From Ruegeria marisrubri (lineage in GTDB: Bacteria > Pseudomonadota > Alphaproteobacteria > Rhodobacterales > Rhodobacteraceae), in assembly GCF_001507595.1 (NCBI RefSeq), contig NZ_LQBQ01000012.1, forward strand, positions 372,001 through 436,000: 64,000 nucleotides of DNA. The letters are read 5' to 3'. Numbering within the stretch: the first letter of the stretch is position 1; each line of letters starts with the position of its first letter. A program made the position numbers and the translations under genes. Positions 1 through 8,719 of this stretch are shown here, piece after piece. The notes beneath the pieces are model-generated. The model was not told the origin of the DNA. It saw only the letters and a program-made list of their open reading frames with translations, and did not search any database.

Positions 1-55
1 TATCTGTCTGCGCGCGCTCTATCAAACCGGATCAGGAAATCCCAGCCCTTGTTTC

Positions 56-1279
56 CTAGCGCCCCTCGCGCGAGCGTTTCAGCAGACGGCCGATGGTGAA
101 GGATGTGCGCGGCGCGTAGACATAGTGCGTGCGGTCCTCGGGCGTCGGGCGCGACCGCATGCGCGCCAGGCCAAAGGCGATCAGGACCACATGACCCAGC
201 GCCACGAAGGCGAACAGCGCGCCGGGGCCGAATTGCTGGATCAGTGTCGAGGAGAGGTAAGGCGAAGCAATGGCACCCAGCGCGTACCAGAACATGAGTG
301 CCGCTGACAGTTCGACCCGCTGTTCGGCGGTGGCGAAGTCGTTGGCATGGGCGGAGGAGATCGAGAAGATCGGGAAGGTGGTGATGCCGAACAGGCCGGC
401 GGCCAGCATGACGCCCACGGTTCCGGTGCCGCTGGCGGCCATCGTCACGCCGCAGCTGGCGACGGCGGCAACGGACATCCAGATCAGAACCCAGCGGCGG
501 TCGTATTTGTCGGCCAGCCAACCCACCGGGTACTGCGCCAGCGCGCCACCAAGGACGAAGGCCGCCAGGAAAAAGGCGATCTGGTCGACGACCAGCCCGA
601 CCTCTTGCCCATAGACCGGCCCGACCATCCGGAACGACGCCGAACTGAGCGCCGAGACGATCACGCCTGCCACCGCCAGCGGCGAACAGCGCCAGGCCAG
701 GTTCGGGCGCAGGCGCGGGGCTTCGGGCGTCTTAGGCTGGTTGGCGCGCGTCAGCGTCAGCGGCAGCAGCGACGCGCAGCACAGGATGGCCAGCAGGTTG
801 TACGAGACGTATGAGGCCGGCGGCAAAATTGCGATGATCAGCTGCGCGCTGAGCGATGCGCCCATGTCCACGATTCGATAGGTCCCCATCGCGCGACCGC
901 GTGTTTCATTGGTCACCTTGTCGTTCAGCCAAGCCTCGATCACGGTATAGCAACCCGCCACGCACAGCCCCGACGCTACCCGCATGGCCGCCCAGGCATA
1001 GGGGGCTTCGGTCAGGGTGTGGCCGATCAGCCCCATGGCGCCCAGAGCGGTGCAGGCCGCGAAGGCGCGGGAATGGCCGACGCTGCCCATCAGGCGCGGT
1101 GCCCACCAGCAGCCGATGAAGAACCCCAGAAAATGCGCCGACCCCAGCAGGCCGATCTGTTCGGTGGAAAACTCCAGCTTCAGTCCGGAAATGGCGTCCA
1201 ATGGACCGACGCCGCCGGTCGAAAGCTGCAACAGGATGACCGAGAGGAACAGGGCGGCAAAGGTTATGATCGTGCGCAT
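56..1279 (-). CDS. MFS transporter, YcaD-like
   Basis: A 407-residue, very hydrophobic protein with about 12 predicted membrane segments, the usual size of a major facilitator superfamily carrier. The N-terminus is itself a membrane segment (MRTIITFAALFLSVILLQLS). The loop EAWLNDKVTNETRGRAMGTYR, after the first helices, resembles the YcaD-type subgroup, which carries a similar EAWLN...T..RG signature. It lies in the inner membrane; the substrate cannot be read from sequence. It is on the same strand as a second MFS gene 80 bp upstream, so the two may be co-transcribed. The MFS family call is secure, the subgroup is inferred. Confidence 0.85.
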   Translation of the reverse strand: MRTIITFAALFLSVILLQLSTGGVGPLDAISGLKLEFSTEQIGLLGSAHFLGFFIGCWWAPRLMGSVGHSRAFAACTALGAMGLIGHTLTEAPYAWAAMRVASGLCVAGCYTVIEAWLNDKVTNETRGRAMGTYRIVDMGASLSAQLIIAILPPASYVSYNLLAILCCASLLPLTLTRANQPKTPEAPRLRPNLAWRCSPLAVAGVIVSALSSASFRMVGPVYGQEVGLVVDQIAFFLAAFVLGGALAQYPVGWLADKYDRRWVLIWMSVAAVASCGVTMAASGTGTVGVMLAAGLFGITTFPIFSISSAHANDFATAEQRVELSAALMFWYALGAIASPYLSSTLIQQFGPGALFAFVALGHVVLIAFGLARMRSRPTPEDRTHYVYAPRTSFTIGRLLKRSREGR

Positions 1280-1360
1280 AATGGGGCTACCTTGCCGGCC
1301 TTGTCAGGCGATGCGCGTGTATAATCGACCTTGGCGCGTCGGTTTTGGCCCTTGGCGCGC

Positions 1361-2575
1361 TCATGCGAGGGTCGCCGGGCGCCTGGGGCGCGAGCGGGCC
1401 AGCAACATGACCATGATCGCGATGTTCAGACCATTCCAGACAATGCCGTTGATGAACGCCATCTGGTAACTGCCGGTCACGTCGTAGATCCAGCCCGACA
1501 GCCAGCCCCCCAGCGCCATGCCCACGATGGTCATCATCATGACGAAGCCGACGCGGGCGCCGGCCTCGCGCGGGGGCATGTACTCGCGTACGACAAGCGC
1601 ATAGCTGGGCACGATCCCGCCCTGCGCCAGGCCGAACAGGGCGCTGATGACATAGAGCGAGACCATCCCGTCATAGGGCAGGAACAGGAACAGCGCCGCG
1701 CATTGCAGGACCGATCCGGCCAGCAGGGTGCGGACGCCTCCGAACCTGTCGGCGACCAGTCCCGAGATCACCCGGCTGACCACGCCGCCCAGCAGCATCA
1801 GCGACAGCATCTCGGCGCCGACGGCGGGGCCATAGCCCAGCCCCACGCAATAGGCCACGATGTGAACCTGCGGCATCGACATGGCGATGCAGCACCCGAT
1901 GCCGGCGATCCCCAGGATGTATTGCAGGGCACGTGGTGAGAACCCGGCGCTCTGCGCGTTCAGCTGTGCCGCGGCCTCGGCGGTGCCGTGGGCCTCGATC
2001 GGCACCTGCCGCCGCAGCAGCAGCGACAGGGGGATGACGGTCACCACCGTGATGACAGCCAGCACGAGGTAAACCTGCTGCCACCCGTTTTTCGCCAGGA
2101 TTCCGGCCAGCACCATCGGCCAGATCGCCCCGGACAGGTAGTTGCCGCTGGCCACCAGCGCCACAGCGATGCCCCTCCGCCGCATGAACCAGTGCGAGAT
2201 ATCCGCGATCAGCGGACCGAACCCGACAGAGGTTCCCAGCCCCAGCAGCAGATGCGCCGCGGACAGCGTCAGCATCGAGGGCGCGAGCGTGGCCAGAACA
2301 TAGCTCGCTGCACTCGTGACGGCCGCGCCGATCAGGGCCTTGGTCACGCCGAGCCGGTCCAGCAGCTGCCCCAGCCACATGTTGCCCAAGGCAAAGCCAA
2401 CCATGGTCAGCGTGTAGGGCATCGAGGCCTCGGCCCGTCCGGCGCCGAACTGTGCCTCGATATCCGGCATGACGACGATCACCGCCCACATGCCGACATT
2501 CGCCACCGTGGCGATGGCGAGTGTTATCAGCAGTCTCAGCCACGAATACCGGCTGTCATGGATCGGGTGCGTCAT
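1361..2575 (-). CDS. MFS transporter
   Basis: A 404-residue integral membrane protein with about 12 hydrophobic segments and an MFS-type cytoplasmic loop (GQLLDRLGVTKALIGA) between helices 2 and 3. Repeated glycine-rich helices and the SHWFMRRRGIAVALVASGNYLSG segment resemble the monocarboxylate/oxalate-formate branch of the superfamily, so an organic anion is a reasonable but unproven substrate. The ATG at 2575 precedes MTHPIHDSRYSWLRLL. The gene starts 72 bp beyond the stop of the SOS-controlled imuA-like gene on the same strand, in the place where imuB would normally be found. Confidence 0.85.
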   Translation of the reverse strand: MTHPIHDSRYSWLRLLITLAIATVANVGMWAVIVVMPDIEAQFGAGRAEASMPYTLTMVGFALGNMWLGQLLDRLGVTKALIGAAVTSAASYVLATLAPSMLTLSAAHLLLGLGTSVGFGPLIADISHWFMRRRGIAVALVASGNYLSGAIWPMVLAGILAKNGWQQVYLVLAVITVVTVIPLSLLLRRQVPIEAHGTAEAAAQLNAQSAGFSPRALQYILGIAGIGCCIAMSMPQVHIVAYCVGLGYGPAVGAEMLSLMLLGGVVSRVISGLVADRFGGVRTLLAGSVLQCAALFLFLPYDGMVSLYVISALFGLAQGGIVPSYALVVREYMPPREAGARVGFVMMMTIVGMALGGWLSGWIYDVTGSYQMAFINGIVWNGLNIAIMVMLLARSRPRRPATLA

Positions 2576-2647
2576 GCGGGCACGCTAGAGAGGGGGCGGG
2601 GCTTTGACCAGTGGCAAGTTGCGCGGGGCGGGCCTTTTGCGTGGGCG

Positions 2648-3268
2648 TCACGCTGGTGCGGGCTCGCCGCCGATCCGCTCCAGTTCCATCCCGGTGCGTG
2701 GGGCGGTCTGGGTTGCCCGCCATGTGGCCGGGGGCAGGGCGCGGGCGCGGCGGCGGGCCAAGGTCCAGCAGCACACCTCGCCCCGATGCGCCGGGGCCAT
2801 GTGCCAGCGCGTCTCGATCCCCTGCGCACCGCCCTCGCCGGGGGTCAGCAGCAGCCCCAGCGGCGCCCGCCCCATCGCGCCGCCCTGTTCGGCGGCCAGG
2901 TGCATCCGCCGCACCGGCGTCAGCCCCGGCGCCCCCGGCAGGTCGGCCACCACCAGCGGCACCGCCCCGCTGCGCAGGGTCTCTTCCATGCACCACAGCA
3001 GATCCTCGGGGCGGGTGGGGCGCACGAACAGGAACCGGGCCGGATCGGCAAAGGGCATCATCCCGTCCGGGTTCAGCTGGTCGGCCTCCCACGCGGGCGA
3101 GATCCACAGCACCGGCCCCTGCGCCCGACCGGCCAGCCACAGGGCGAAGCTGCGCCGGGCCGGGCCGCAGGCCTCGTGCACGCGGGCGAGCGGCAGGCTG
3201 ATTTCGGGATGCAGGGCCAGCGCAGGAACGTCCCGCGCCGGCCTGCGGCTGAGCAGGTGAGTCGACAT
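2648..3268 (-). CDS. imuA: ImuA-like SOS mutagenesis protein (orphan)
   Basis: A 206-residue protein that resembles the Rhodobacterales ImuA group: the segment [27 protein letters not shown], then [27 protein letters not shown]...[12 protein letters not shown] and [14 protein letters not shown]. ImuA is a RecA-fold-related accessory protein that works with ImuB and DnaE2 in damage-induced mutagenesis. A perfect alphaproteobacterial LexA box lies 16 bp upstream of the start. imuB and dnaE2, usually in the same operon, are not present here; the next gene is an MFS carrier. Family assignment is from recalled sequence resemblance; the SOS site supports it. Confidence 0.7.
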   Translation of the reverse strand: MSTHLLSRRPARDVPALALHPEISLPLARVHEACGPARRSFALWLAGRAQGPVLWISPAWEADQLNPDGMMPFADPARFLFVRPTRPEDLLWCMEETLRSGAVPLVVADLPGAPGLTPVRRMHLAAEQGGAMGRAPLGLLLTPGEGGAQGIETRWHMAPAHRGEVCCWTLARRRARALPPATWRATQTAPRTGMELERIGGEPAPA

Positions 3269-3284
3269 GGGGGGAGTTTAGCGC

Positions 3285-3299
3285 GTTCGCTTTTTGTTC
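3285..3299 (-). promoter_or_regulatory. LexA (SOS) box
   Basis: Reading the minus strand the site is GAACAAAAAGCGAAC, an exact match to the alphaproteobacterial LexA direct repeat GAAC-N7-GAAC. It ends 17 bp before the ATG of the imuA-like gene, where a repressor would overlap the promoter or the transcription start. Confidence 0.85.
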
Positions 3300-3462
3300 T
3301 CAACGGCTCCGTTCGAGGGTCAGAGTTCGGCCATGGTCCGATCTGCAATGGCGAGGGTCGGACAAAGCCTGCCTCACACGCATGCTCACCGGCCGTCACC
3401 AAGGCCTGTTGGTTCGCTGGCTCTTGCGAAGTCGCCAAAGTCACCAGACAGCAGGCACCGCC

Positions 3463-3861
3463 TCACTCTCTATTCTCGACCCGTCCACCCTGCTTCACCC
3501 ATTCGGTGAAGCCGCCCTCAAGGTGCATCACCGGGCTCAACCCCATCTCCTGTGCAACCTTGGCGCTCAGCGCCGAGCGCCAGGCGCTGGCGCAGTAGAA
3601 GACATAGGTCTTGTCCTGGTTGAAAATGTCCTTGTGGTAGGGGCTTTCGGGGTCGATCCAGAATTCCAGCATGCCGCGCGGGCAGGAAAAGGCGCCGGGG
3701 ATCTGGCCCGAGCGTTGCAACTCGCGGATGTCGCGCAGATCGACGAAGACATAGTCGGGATTGTCATAGAGCGCCTTGGCCTTGGCAACGGGTAGTGTCC
3801 GGACGACCGCGTTTGCCTCGGCCAGCAAGCTCTTGATTCCCTTGGTGATCGATTGCGGCAT
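3463..3861 (-). CDS. Rhodanese-domain protein
   Basis: A 132-residue single-domain rhodanese. It contains VFVDLRDIRELQRSGQIPGAF, the CH2A-like motif, and the active-site loop starting at Cys90 (YCASAWRSALSA), followed by LEGGFTEW, the typical C-terminal rhodanese signature. Such proteins transfer sulfane sulfur from a persulfide on the cysteine. The ATG at 3861 is chosen because GGAGGGAAAG lies directly upstream; an in-frame start 18 codons earlier has no such site. No signal peptide is seen, so it is probably cytoplasmic. It stands alone, about 115 bp from the divergent aldo/keto reductase. Confidence 0.85.
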   Translation of the reverse strand: MPQSITKGIKSLLAEANAVVRTLPVAKAKALYDNPDYVFVDLRDIRELQRSGQIPGAFSCPRGMLEFWIDPESPYHKDIFNQDKTYVFYCASAWRSALSAKVAQEMGLSPVMHLEGGFTEWVKQGGRVENRE

Positions 3862-3976
3862 CTTTCCCTCCATCGTGCTCGGGGGAACGCTGGCGGAATT
3901 TCCTTGCGGGCACAAGGGGGCTTGTCCGCGCCGGCCCCCTCGCTAGGGTTGCGCCATTGCGGCAGGAGGAAATGCG

Positions 3977-5023
3977 ATGAAGAGGAAGCCTTTGGGGCGC
4001 ACCGGGATGATGGTTTCGGAACTGTGCCTGGGCACGATGACTTTCGGCACCCAGACATCCGAGGCGGAGGCCCACGCCCAGATGGACATGGCGCTGGAGG
4101 CGGGCATCAACTTCGTCGATGCCGCCGAAATGTATCCGGTGAACCCGGTTTCGAAAGAGACGGTCGGACGGACGGAAGAAATCCTGGGCAACTGGAACGC
4201 CGCGCATCCCGGCCGACGGGGTGATTACATCCTGGCCACCAAGCACTCGGGAGAGGGATTCCAGCACGCGCGGGGCGGGGCTCCGATCTCGGGCAAGACC
4301 ATCCCCGAGGCGGTGGAGGGCTCTTTGCGGCGGCTGAGGACGGATTACATCGACCTCTACCAGTTTCACTGGCCCAATCGCGGCAGCTACATGTTCCGCC
4401 AGAACTGGACCTATGACCCCTCAAAGCAGAACCGCGCCGAGACGCTGGCCAACATGGAAGAGTGCCTCCAGGCGCTGCAGGCGCAGGTGGACAAGGGTAA
4501 CATCCGCGCCTTCGGCCTGTCGAACGAGAGCGCCTGGGGCACGGCGCAATGGCTGCGGATCGCGGAAGAGAGGGGGTGGCCACGGGTCGCCTCGGTTCAG
4601 AACGAGTATTCGTTGCTGTGTCGTCTGTTCGATACCGACATGGCCGAGCTGAGCGTGAACGAGGATGTGGGGCTGATGGCGTTTTCGCCGCTGGCGGCGG
4701 GTTTGCTGACCGGCAAGTATCAGGGCGGGGCGGTGCCCGAGGGCTCGCGCATGTCGCTGGTGTCGGAAATGGGCGGACGCAAGTCGCCGCGCGTGTTCGA
4801 TGCGGTGGCGGCTTATCTGGGGATCGCGCAGCGGCATGGGCTGGATCCGATCCACATGGCGCTGGCCTGGTGCAACACGCGGCCCTTCATGATGTCGGCG
4901 ATTTTCGGGGCGACAACGATAGGGCAGTTGGAGCACGTCTTGCGCGGGGCGGATTTGGAGTTATCCGAAGAGATTCTGGCGGAAATCAATGAGGCCCATC
5001 GGGCGCATCCCATGCCCTACTAG
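3977..5023 (+). CDS. tas: NADP(H)-dependent aldo/keto reductase, Tas-like
   Basis: A 348-residue aldo/keto reductase. The start MKRKPLGRTGMMVSELCLGTMTFG is typical of the family; INFVDAAEMYP carries the catalytic Asp and Tyr, the catalytic Lys is in ATKHSG, and the His is in YQFHWPNRG. The ILGNW segment, the HW motif and the length match E. coli Tas closely. It probably reduces carbonyl compounds with NADPH in the cytosol. Start supported by GGCAGGAGGAAATGCG before the ATG. It is followed by a hairpin repeat that separates it from the convergent cdhR gene. Confidence 0.85.
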   Translation: MKRKPLGRTGMMVSELCLGTMTFGTQTSEAEAHAQMDMALEAGINFVDAAEMYPVNPVSKETVGRTEEILGNWNAAHPGRRGDYILATKHSGEGFQHARGGAPISGKTIPEAVEGSLRRLRTDYIDLYQFHWPNRGSYMFRQNWTYDPSKQNRAETLANMEECLQALQAQVDKGNIRAFGLSNESAWGTAQWLRIAEERGWPRVASVQNEYSLLCRLFDTDMAELSVNEDVGLMAFSPLAAGLLTGKYQGGAVPEGSRMSLVSEMGGRKSPRVFDAVAAYLGIAQRHGLDPIHMALAWCNTRPFMMSAIFGATTIGQLEHVLRGADLELSEEILAEINEAHRAHPMPY

Positions 5024-5029
5024 CAGGAA

Positions 5030-5090
5030 GGGGGCGCTGCCCCCGTCGCGCTTTGCGCGACTCCCCCGGAGTATTTGGGAAAAGATGAAG
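5030..5090. repeat. Roseobacter intergenic repeat, copy 1
   Basis: Two adjacent hairpins (GGGGGCGCTGCCCCC, then GTCGCG-CTTTG-CGCGAC) are followed by CCCCCGGAGTATTTGGGAAA and AGATGAAG. It fills the gap between two convergent genes. The same architecture recurs eight more times in the window. It may terminate transcription from both sides. Confidence 0.8.
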
Positions 5091-5101
5091 GTTCTGGGGC
5101 T

Positions 5102-6088
5102 TCAGTGATGGGTGGGCTGCGCTCTCTCCTGCCGCAGGTCACGCGCCGACAGGCCGTGGGCCGTGCGGAAGGCGCGGGCAAAGCTGGATTGCGAGGTGAA
5201 GCCGGTGGCCAGCGCCACGTCCATCAGGGGCATGTCGGTGTCGGTGACGAGGCGGCGTGCTTCGGCCAGGCGCAGTTGCAGGTAGTGGTCCTGCGGCGTG
5301 GTGTTCAGGCGCAGCCGGAACTGCTGTTGCAGGGTGCGCGTGCTGGTGCCCAGGGCTTCGGCGATCTCGGTCAGGGGGAGCGGTTCGTCCAGGGCCGCTT
5401 CCATCAGCGCGTTGGCCTTGGCCGTCAGCGCATTGTGGCGGTGCGGCGCGCCGATCCGGCTTTGCGGCCGGGAGGGCGCGGGGGCTCCGTCATAGAGAAA
5501 TAGCCCCGAGACGCGCGAGGCGAAGCCCGCGCCGTGGCGGGCCGCGATGATATGCAGCATCATCTCGATCGCCGGGATCGCGCCGCCCGAGGTCAGGCGA
5601 TTTTCCGACACGGCGAACCTGTCGCGCAGCACCGTCACTTCGGGAAACCGGGCAGCAAAGTTGTCGAGGTCTTCCCAATGTGTCGTGGCGCAATGGCCGT
5701 CCAGCAGCCCGGCTTCGGCCAGAAGCCATGGTCCTCCGTCTATCCCGGCCAAGGTCGCGCCCGTGCGGGCGATGCGGCGCAGCCCGGCCAGCAGGCTGGG
5801 GGTCGCGTGGCGGGCAAGCTGGAAACCAGCAACGACGATCAGCAGGTCGCAGCTTTCCAAGCGCGCCAGCGGGATGCCGGGGACACTCAGCGCGCTGGTC
5901 AGCATCGCGGGTGCGCCGGTTGCGGTGACATAATCCCAGTCGAAGGCGGGACGATCCGCGAGCCGGTTGGCCGCGCGCATGGGGTCGACCGCGGCGGCGA
6001 AGCTGAGCGTGTTGCAGTCGTCGAGCACCAGTACCGCCGTTTTCAGGGCGCGATGTTCCGGCTGGAGTATGTTTTTTGCGGATTTCAT
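5102..6088 (-). CDS. cdhR: GlxA/CdhR-type AraC regulator of carnitine catabolism
   Basis: A 328-residue regulator. Residues about 17-190 form a DJ-1/PfpI-like (class I glutamine amidotransferase) sensor domain (AVLVLDDCNTLSFAAAVDPMRAANR); the C-terminal 100 residues are an AraC-type double helix-turn-helix (LTEIAEALGTSTRTLQQQFR...MDVALATGFTSQSSFARAFR). This is the architecture of Pseudomonas CdhR, which activates carnitine dehydrogenase genes. It is divergent from the carnitine genes at 6222, supporting that role. The ATG at 6088 is used; a TTG one codon upstream is also possible. No clear ribosome binding site is visible. Confidence 0.8.
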   Translation of the reverse strand: MKSAKNILQPEHRALKTAVLVLDDCNTLSFAAAVDPMRAANRLADRPAFDWDYVTATGAPAMLTSALSVPGIPLARLESCDLLIVVAGFQLARHATPSLLAGLRRIARTGATLAGIDGGPWLLAEAGLLDGHCATTHWEDLDNFAARFPEVTVLRDRFAVSENRLTSGGAIPAIEMMLHIIAARHGAGFASRVSGLFLYDGAPAPSRPQSRIGAPHRHNALTAKANALMEAALDEPLPLTEIAEALGTSTRTLQQQFRLRLNTTPQDHYLQLRLAEARRLVTDTDMPLMDVALATGFTSQSSFARAFRTAHGLSARDLRQERAQPTHH

Positions 6089-6185
6089 CAAGTGTGATTC
6101 GCATTTTGGAAAGTTGTCGGATCAAGGCTGCGCCAGAGTCGGGGCCAGACGCAAATCGGAATCCGGGGAGAAGTCTGGGGAAAAC

Positions 6186-6201
6186 CCGGGGTGAAACCCG
6201 G
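6186..6201. promoter_or_regulatory. Candidate operator or hairpin before the carnitine operon
   Basis: Inverted repeat CCGGG-N6-CCCGG, flanked by two direct copies of TGGGGAAAAC (6176-6185 and 6209-6218) 33 bp apart. It lies 20 bp before the BKACE start, in the cdhR-BKACE divergent region. Repeats near a divergently encoded AraC-type regulator are suggestive only. Confidence 0.35.
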
Positions 6202-6221
6202 TACAACTTGGGGAAAACGCC

Positions 6222-7139
6222 ATGCCTCTGGAAATGAACCGCGAAGTCTTCATCACCTGTGCCGTCACCGGGTCGGGCAGTACGCAGGATCGCAGCCCGC
6301 ATGTGCCGCGCTCGCCCAAGCAGATCGCCGACAGCGCGATCGCGGCGGCAAAGGCCGGGGCCGCCGTGGTGCATTGCCATGTGCGCGACCCGGAAACCGG
6401 CAAGCCGTCGCGCCGGCTGGACCTGTATCGCGAGGTGACGGACCGGATCCGCGACGCCGAAGTGGATGTCGTGCTGAACCTGACGGCCGGCATGGGCGGG
6501 GACATCGTCTTTGGCGGGGTCGAGAGCCCGTTCCCGGTGGACGAGGCCGGGACCGACATGATCGGCGCCTCTGAGCGCGTGGCGCATGTGGCCGAGTGCC
6601 TGCCCGAGATCTGTACGCTGGATTGCGGCACCATGAACTTTGCCGAGGCGGACTATGTGATGACCAACACGCCGGGCATGCTGACCGCGATGGGGAAGAT
6701 GATGACCGAGCTTGGCGTCAAGCCCGAGATCGAGGCCTTTGATACCGGCCATCTTTGGTATGCCAAGCAGCTGGTGAAGGATGGCGTGCTGGAGCCCAAC
6801 GCCCTGGTGCAGCTGTGCATGGGGGTGCCGTGGGGCGCGCCGGATGATCTGAATACCTTCATGGCGATGGTCAACAACGTGCCGGATGACTGGACCTTCA
6901 GCGCGTTTTCGCTGGGTCGCAACCAGATGGCCTATGTCGCGGCGGCCGTTCTGGCCGGCGGCAACGTGCGCGTGGGGCTCGAGGACAACCTTTGGTTGGA
7001 CAAGGGCGTGCTGGCCGAGAACTGGCAGTTGGTCGAACGCGCGGGCACGATCATCGAGAACATGGGGGCGCGGGTGATCGGGCCGGCGGAGGTGCGCGAG
7101 AAGCTGGGGCTGGCCAAGCGCGCGCCGGTGGCGAAGTAG
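6222..7139 (+). CDS. BKACE family enzyme: 3-dehydrocarnitine cleavage
   Basis: A 305-residue DUF849/BKACE protein (beta-keto acid cleavage enzyme). It has the zinc-binding HCH motif in AAVVHCHVRDPETGKPSRRLDLYREV and the NLTAGMGG segment typical of the family. BKACE enzymes condense a beta-keto acid with acetyl-CoA; the carnitine branch converts 3-dehydrocarnitine plus acetyl-CoA to betainyl-CoA and acetoacetate. That substrate is inferred from the neighbours: CdhR upstream and carnitine dehydrogenase downstream on the same strand. A ribosome site GGGGA is 9 bp before the ATG. The 110-bp gap to the next gene contains an intergenic repeat. Confidence 0.85.
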   Translation: MPLEMNREVFITCAVTGSGSTQDRSPHVPRSPKQIADSAIAAAKAGAAVVHCHVRDPETGKPSRRLDLYREVTDRIRDAEVDVVLNLTAGMGGDIVFGGVESPFPVDEAGTDMIGASERVAHVAECLPEICTLDCGTMNFAEADYVMTNTPGMLTAMGKMMTELGVKPEIEAFDTGHLWYAKQLVKDGVLEPNALVQLCMGVPWGAPDDLNTFMAMVNNVPDDWTFSAFSLGRNQMAYVAAAVLAGGNVRVGLEDNLWLDKGVLAENWQLVERAGTIIENMGARVIGPAEVREKLGLAKRAPVAK

Positions 7140-7161
7140 CACGTTGCACGTCCGGGCGGGA

Positions 7162-7209
7162 TTGGGGGCCAGCCCCCAAACCCCCGGAGTATTTGGGAAA
7201 AGATGAAGA
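7162..7209. repeat. Roseobacter intergenic repeat, copy 2
   Basis: Hairpin TTGGGGGC-CA-GCCCCCAA followed by CCCCCGGAGTATTTGGGAAA and AGATGAAG. Unlike copy 1 it lies inside an apparent operon, between the BKACE and carnitine dehydrogenase genes, so full termination here is unlikely. Confidence 0.8.
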
Positions 7210-7249
7210 ATTGGGGTGCGGCAAGGGTGCCGGGGCTGGAGGTTTGAGG

Positions 7250-8719
7250 ATGACGACAGCGGCGATCATCGGTGGTGGTGTGATAGGCGGCGGTTGGGCC
7301 GCGCGGTTTTTGCTCAATGGCTGGGATGTGCGGGTGTTCGACCCCGACCCCGAGGCCGAGCGCAAGATCGGCGAGGTTCTGGACAATGCCCGGCGATCCT
7401 TGCCGGGGCTGAGCGACGTGCCGCTGCCGCCCGAGGGAAAGTTGAGCTTTCACACGGACATGGCCGAGGCGGTTCAGGGGGCGGCATGGATACAGGAAAG
7501 CGTACCGGAACGGCTGGACTTGAAGCTGAAGGTTTACAAGGGATTGCAGGAGGCCTGTGATCCAGGCGCTGTCATCGGGTCATCGACCAGCGGATTCAAG
7601 CCGTCGGAATTGCAGGAAGGTGCGCTGCGCCCTGAACAGATCGTGGTGACGCATCCGTTCAACCCGGTCTACCTGTTGCCGCTGATCGAGTTGGTTCCGA
7701 CAGACAAGAACTCGCCCGAGATGGTCGAGCGCGCCAAGGAGATGTTGTCTTCGGTGGGGTTCTTTCCGCTGCACGTGAAGAAGGAGATCGACGCGCATAT
7801 CGCCGACAGGTTCCTTGAGGCGGTCTGGCGCGAGGCTTTGTGGCTGGTCAAGGACGGTATTGCCACGACCGAGGAAATCGACGAGGCGATCCGTATGGGG
7901 TTCGGCATCCGCTGGGCGCAGATGGGCCTGTTCGAGACCTATCGCGTGGCCGGCGGCGAAGCCGGGATGCGGCATTTCATGGCGCAGTTCGGCCCGGCGC
8001 TGAAATGGCCCTGGACCAAGCTGATGGATGTGCCCGAGTTCACCGATGAGCTTGTGGACATGATTGCCGATCAGTCTGACGCGCAGTCGGGGCGATACTC
8101 CATCCGCGAACTCGAACGCATCCGCGACAACAACCTTGTCGGCATGATGCGGGCGCTCAAGCATCAGGACTGGGGCGCGGGCGCGGTGCTGAATCAGCAT
8201 GACAAGCGCATCAAGGCGGGCGCGATGCCTTCGCACATCGACGAAATCGAGGATCTGTCGCAACCCATCCTCACGCTCTCGCGCGCGGTGCCGTTGGACT
8301 GGACCGACTACAATGGTCACATGACCGAGTCGAAATACCTTGAGGCCTTCGCCAACTCCACCGACAGGTTCATGGAACTTATCGGCTGCGATGCCGATTA
8401 CATCGCCAATGGCGGCAGCTATTTCACAGCCGAAACCCATATCCGGCATCTTGACGAGACCCATGCAGGCGCTCGGATCGAGGTGCGGACGCAGATGCTG
8501 CTGGGACAGGGCAAGAAGCTGCACCTGTTCCACAGCATGTACGAGGGCGACAAGCTGCTGGCCACGGGCGAGAGCTTTCTGCTGCATGTCAGCCTGGAAA
8601 CCCGGCGCCCCTGCGCGCCCTCTGCCGAGATCGAGGCCGCGATGGCGAAGATCGCCCAGGCGCAGGCCAAGTTGCCTTATCCCGAGGGGGCGGGCAGTTC
8701 GATCCGCAAGCCCGCATGA
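7250..8719 (+). CDS. lcdH: L-carnitine dehydrogenase fused to betainyl-CoA thioesterase
   Basis: A 489-residue two-domain enzyme. Residues 1 to about 320 form a 3-hydroxyacyl-CoA-dehydrogenase-like fold with a Rossmann motif (IIGGGVIGGGWAARF) and the HPFNPVYLLPLIELV segment; this part oxidises L-carnitine to 3-dehydrocarnitine with NAD. Residues from about 340 onward are a hot-dog thioesterase domain (DWTDYNGHMTESKYLEAF), expected to hydrolyse betainyl-CoA to glycine betaine. The BKACE enzyme upstream catalyses the step between. Fusions of this kind are known in alphaproteobacterial carnitine pathways. The ATG follows GGCTGGAGGTTTGAGG. The stop overlaps the next start by four bases. Confidence 0.9.
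   Translation: MTTAAIIGGGVIGGGWAARFLLNGWDVRVFDPDPEAERKIGEVLDNARRSLPGLSDVPLPPEGKLSFHTDMAEAVQGAAWIQESVPERLDLKLKVYKGLQEACDPGAVIGSSTSGFKPSELQEGALRPEQIVVTHPFNPVYLLPLIELVPTDKNSPEMVERAKEMLSSVGFFPLHVKKEIDAHIADRFLEAVWREALWLVKDGIATTEEIDEAIRMGFGIRWAQMGLFETYRVAGGEAGMRHFMAQFGPALKWPWTKLMDVPEFTDELVDMIADQSDAQSGRYSIRELERIRDNNLVGMMRALKHQDWGAGAVLNQHDKRIKAGAMPSHIDEIEDLSQPILTLSRAVPLDWTDYNGHMTESKYLEAFANSTDRFMELIGCDADYIANGGSYFTAETHIRHLDETHAGARIEVRTQMLLGQGKKLHLFHSMYEGDKLLATGESFLLHVSLETRRPCAPSAEIEAAMAKIAQAQAKLPYPEGAGSSIRKPA

Noticed and set aside
1988..3598. Long open frame on the plus strand opposite the MFS and imuA genes
   Set aside because: Its product is low-complexity (HQQ/RGH-rich) with no domain, and it runs antisense to well-supported genes; long antisense frames are common in GC-rich DNA.
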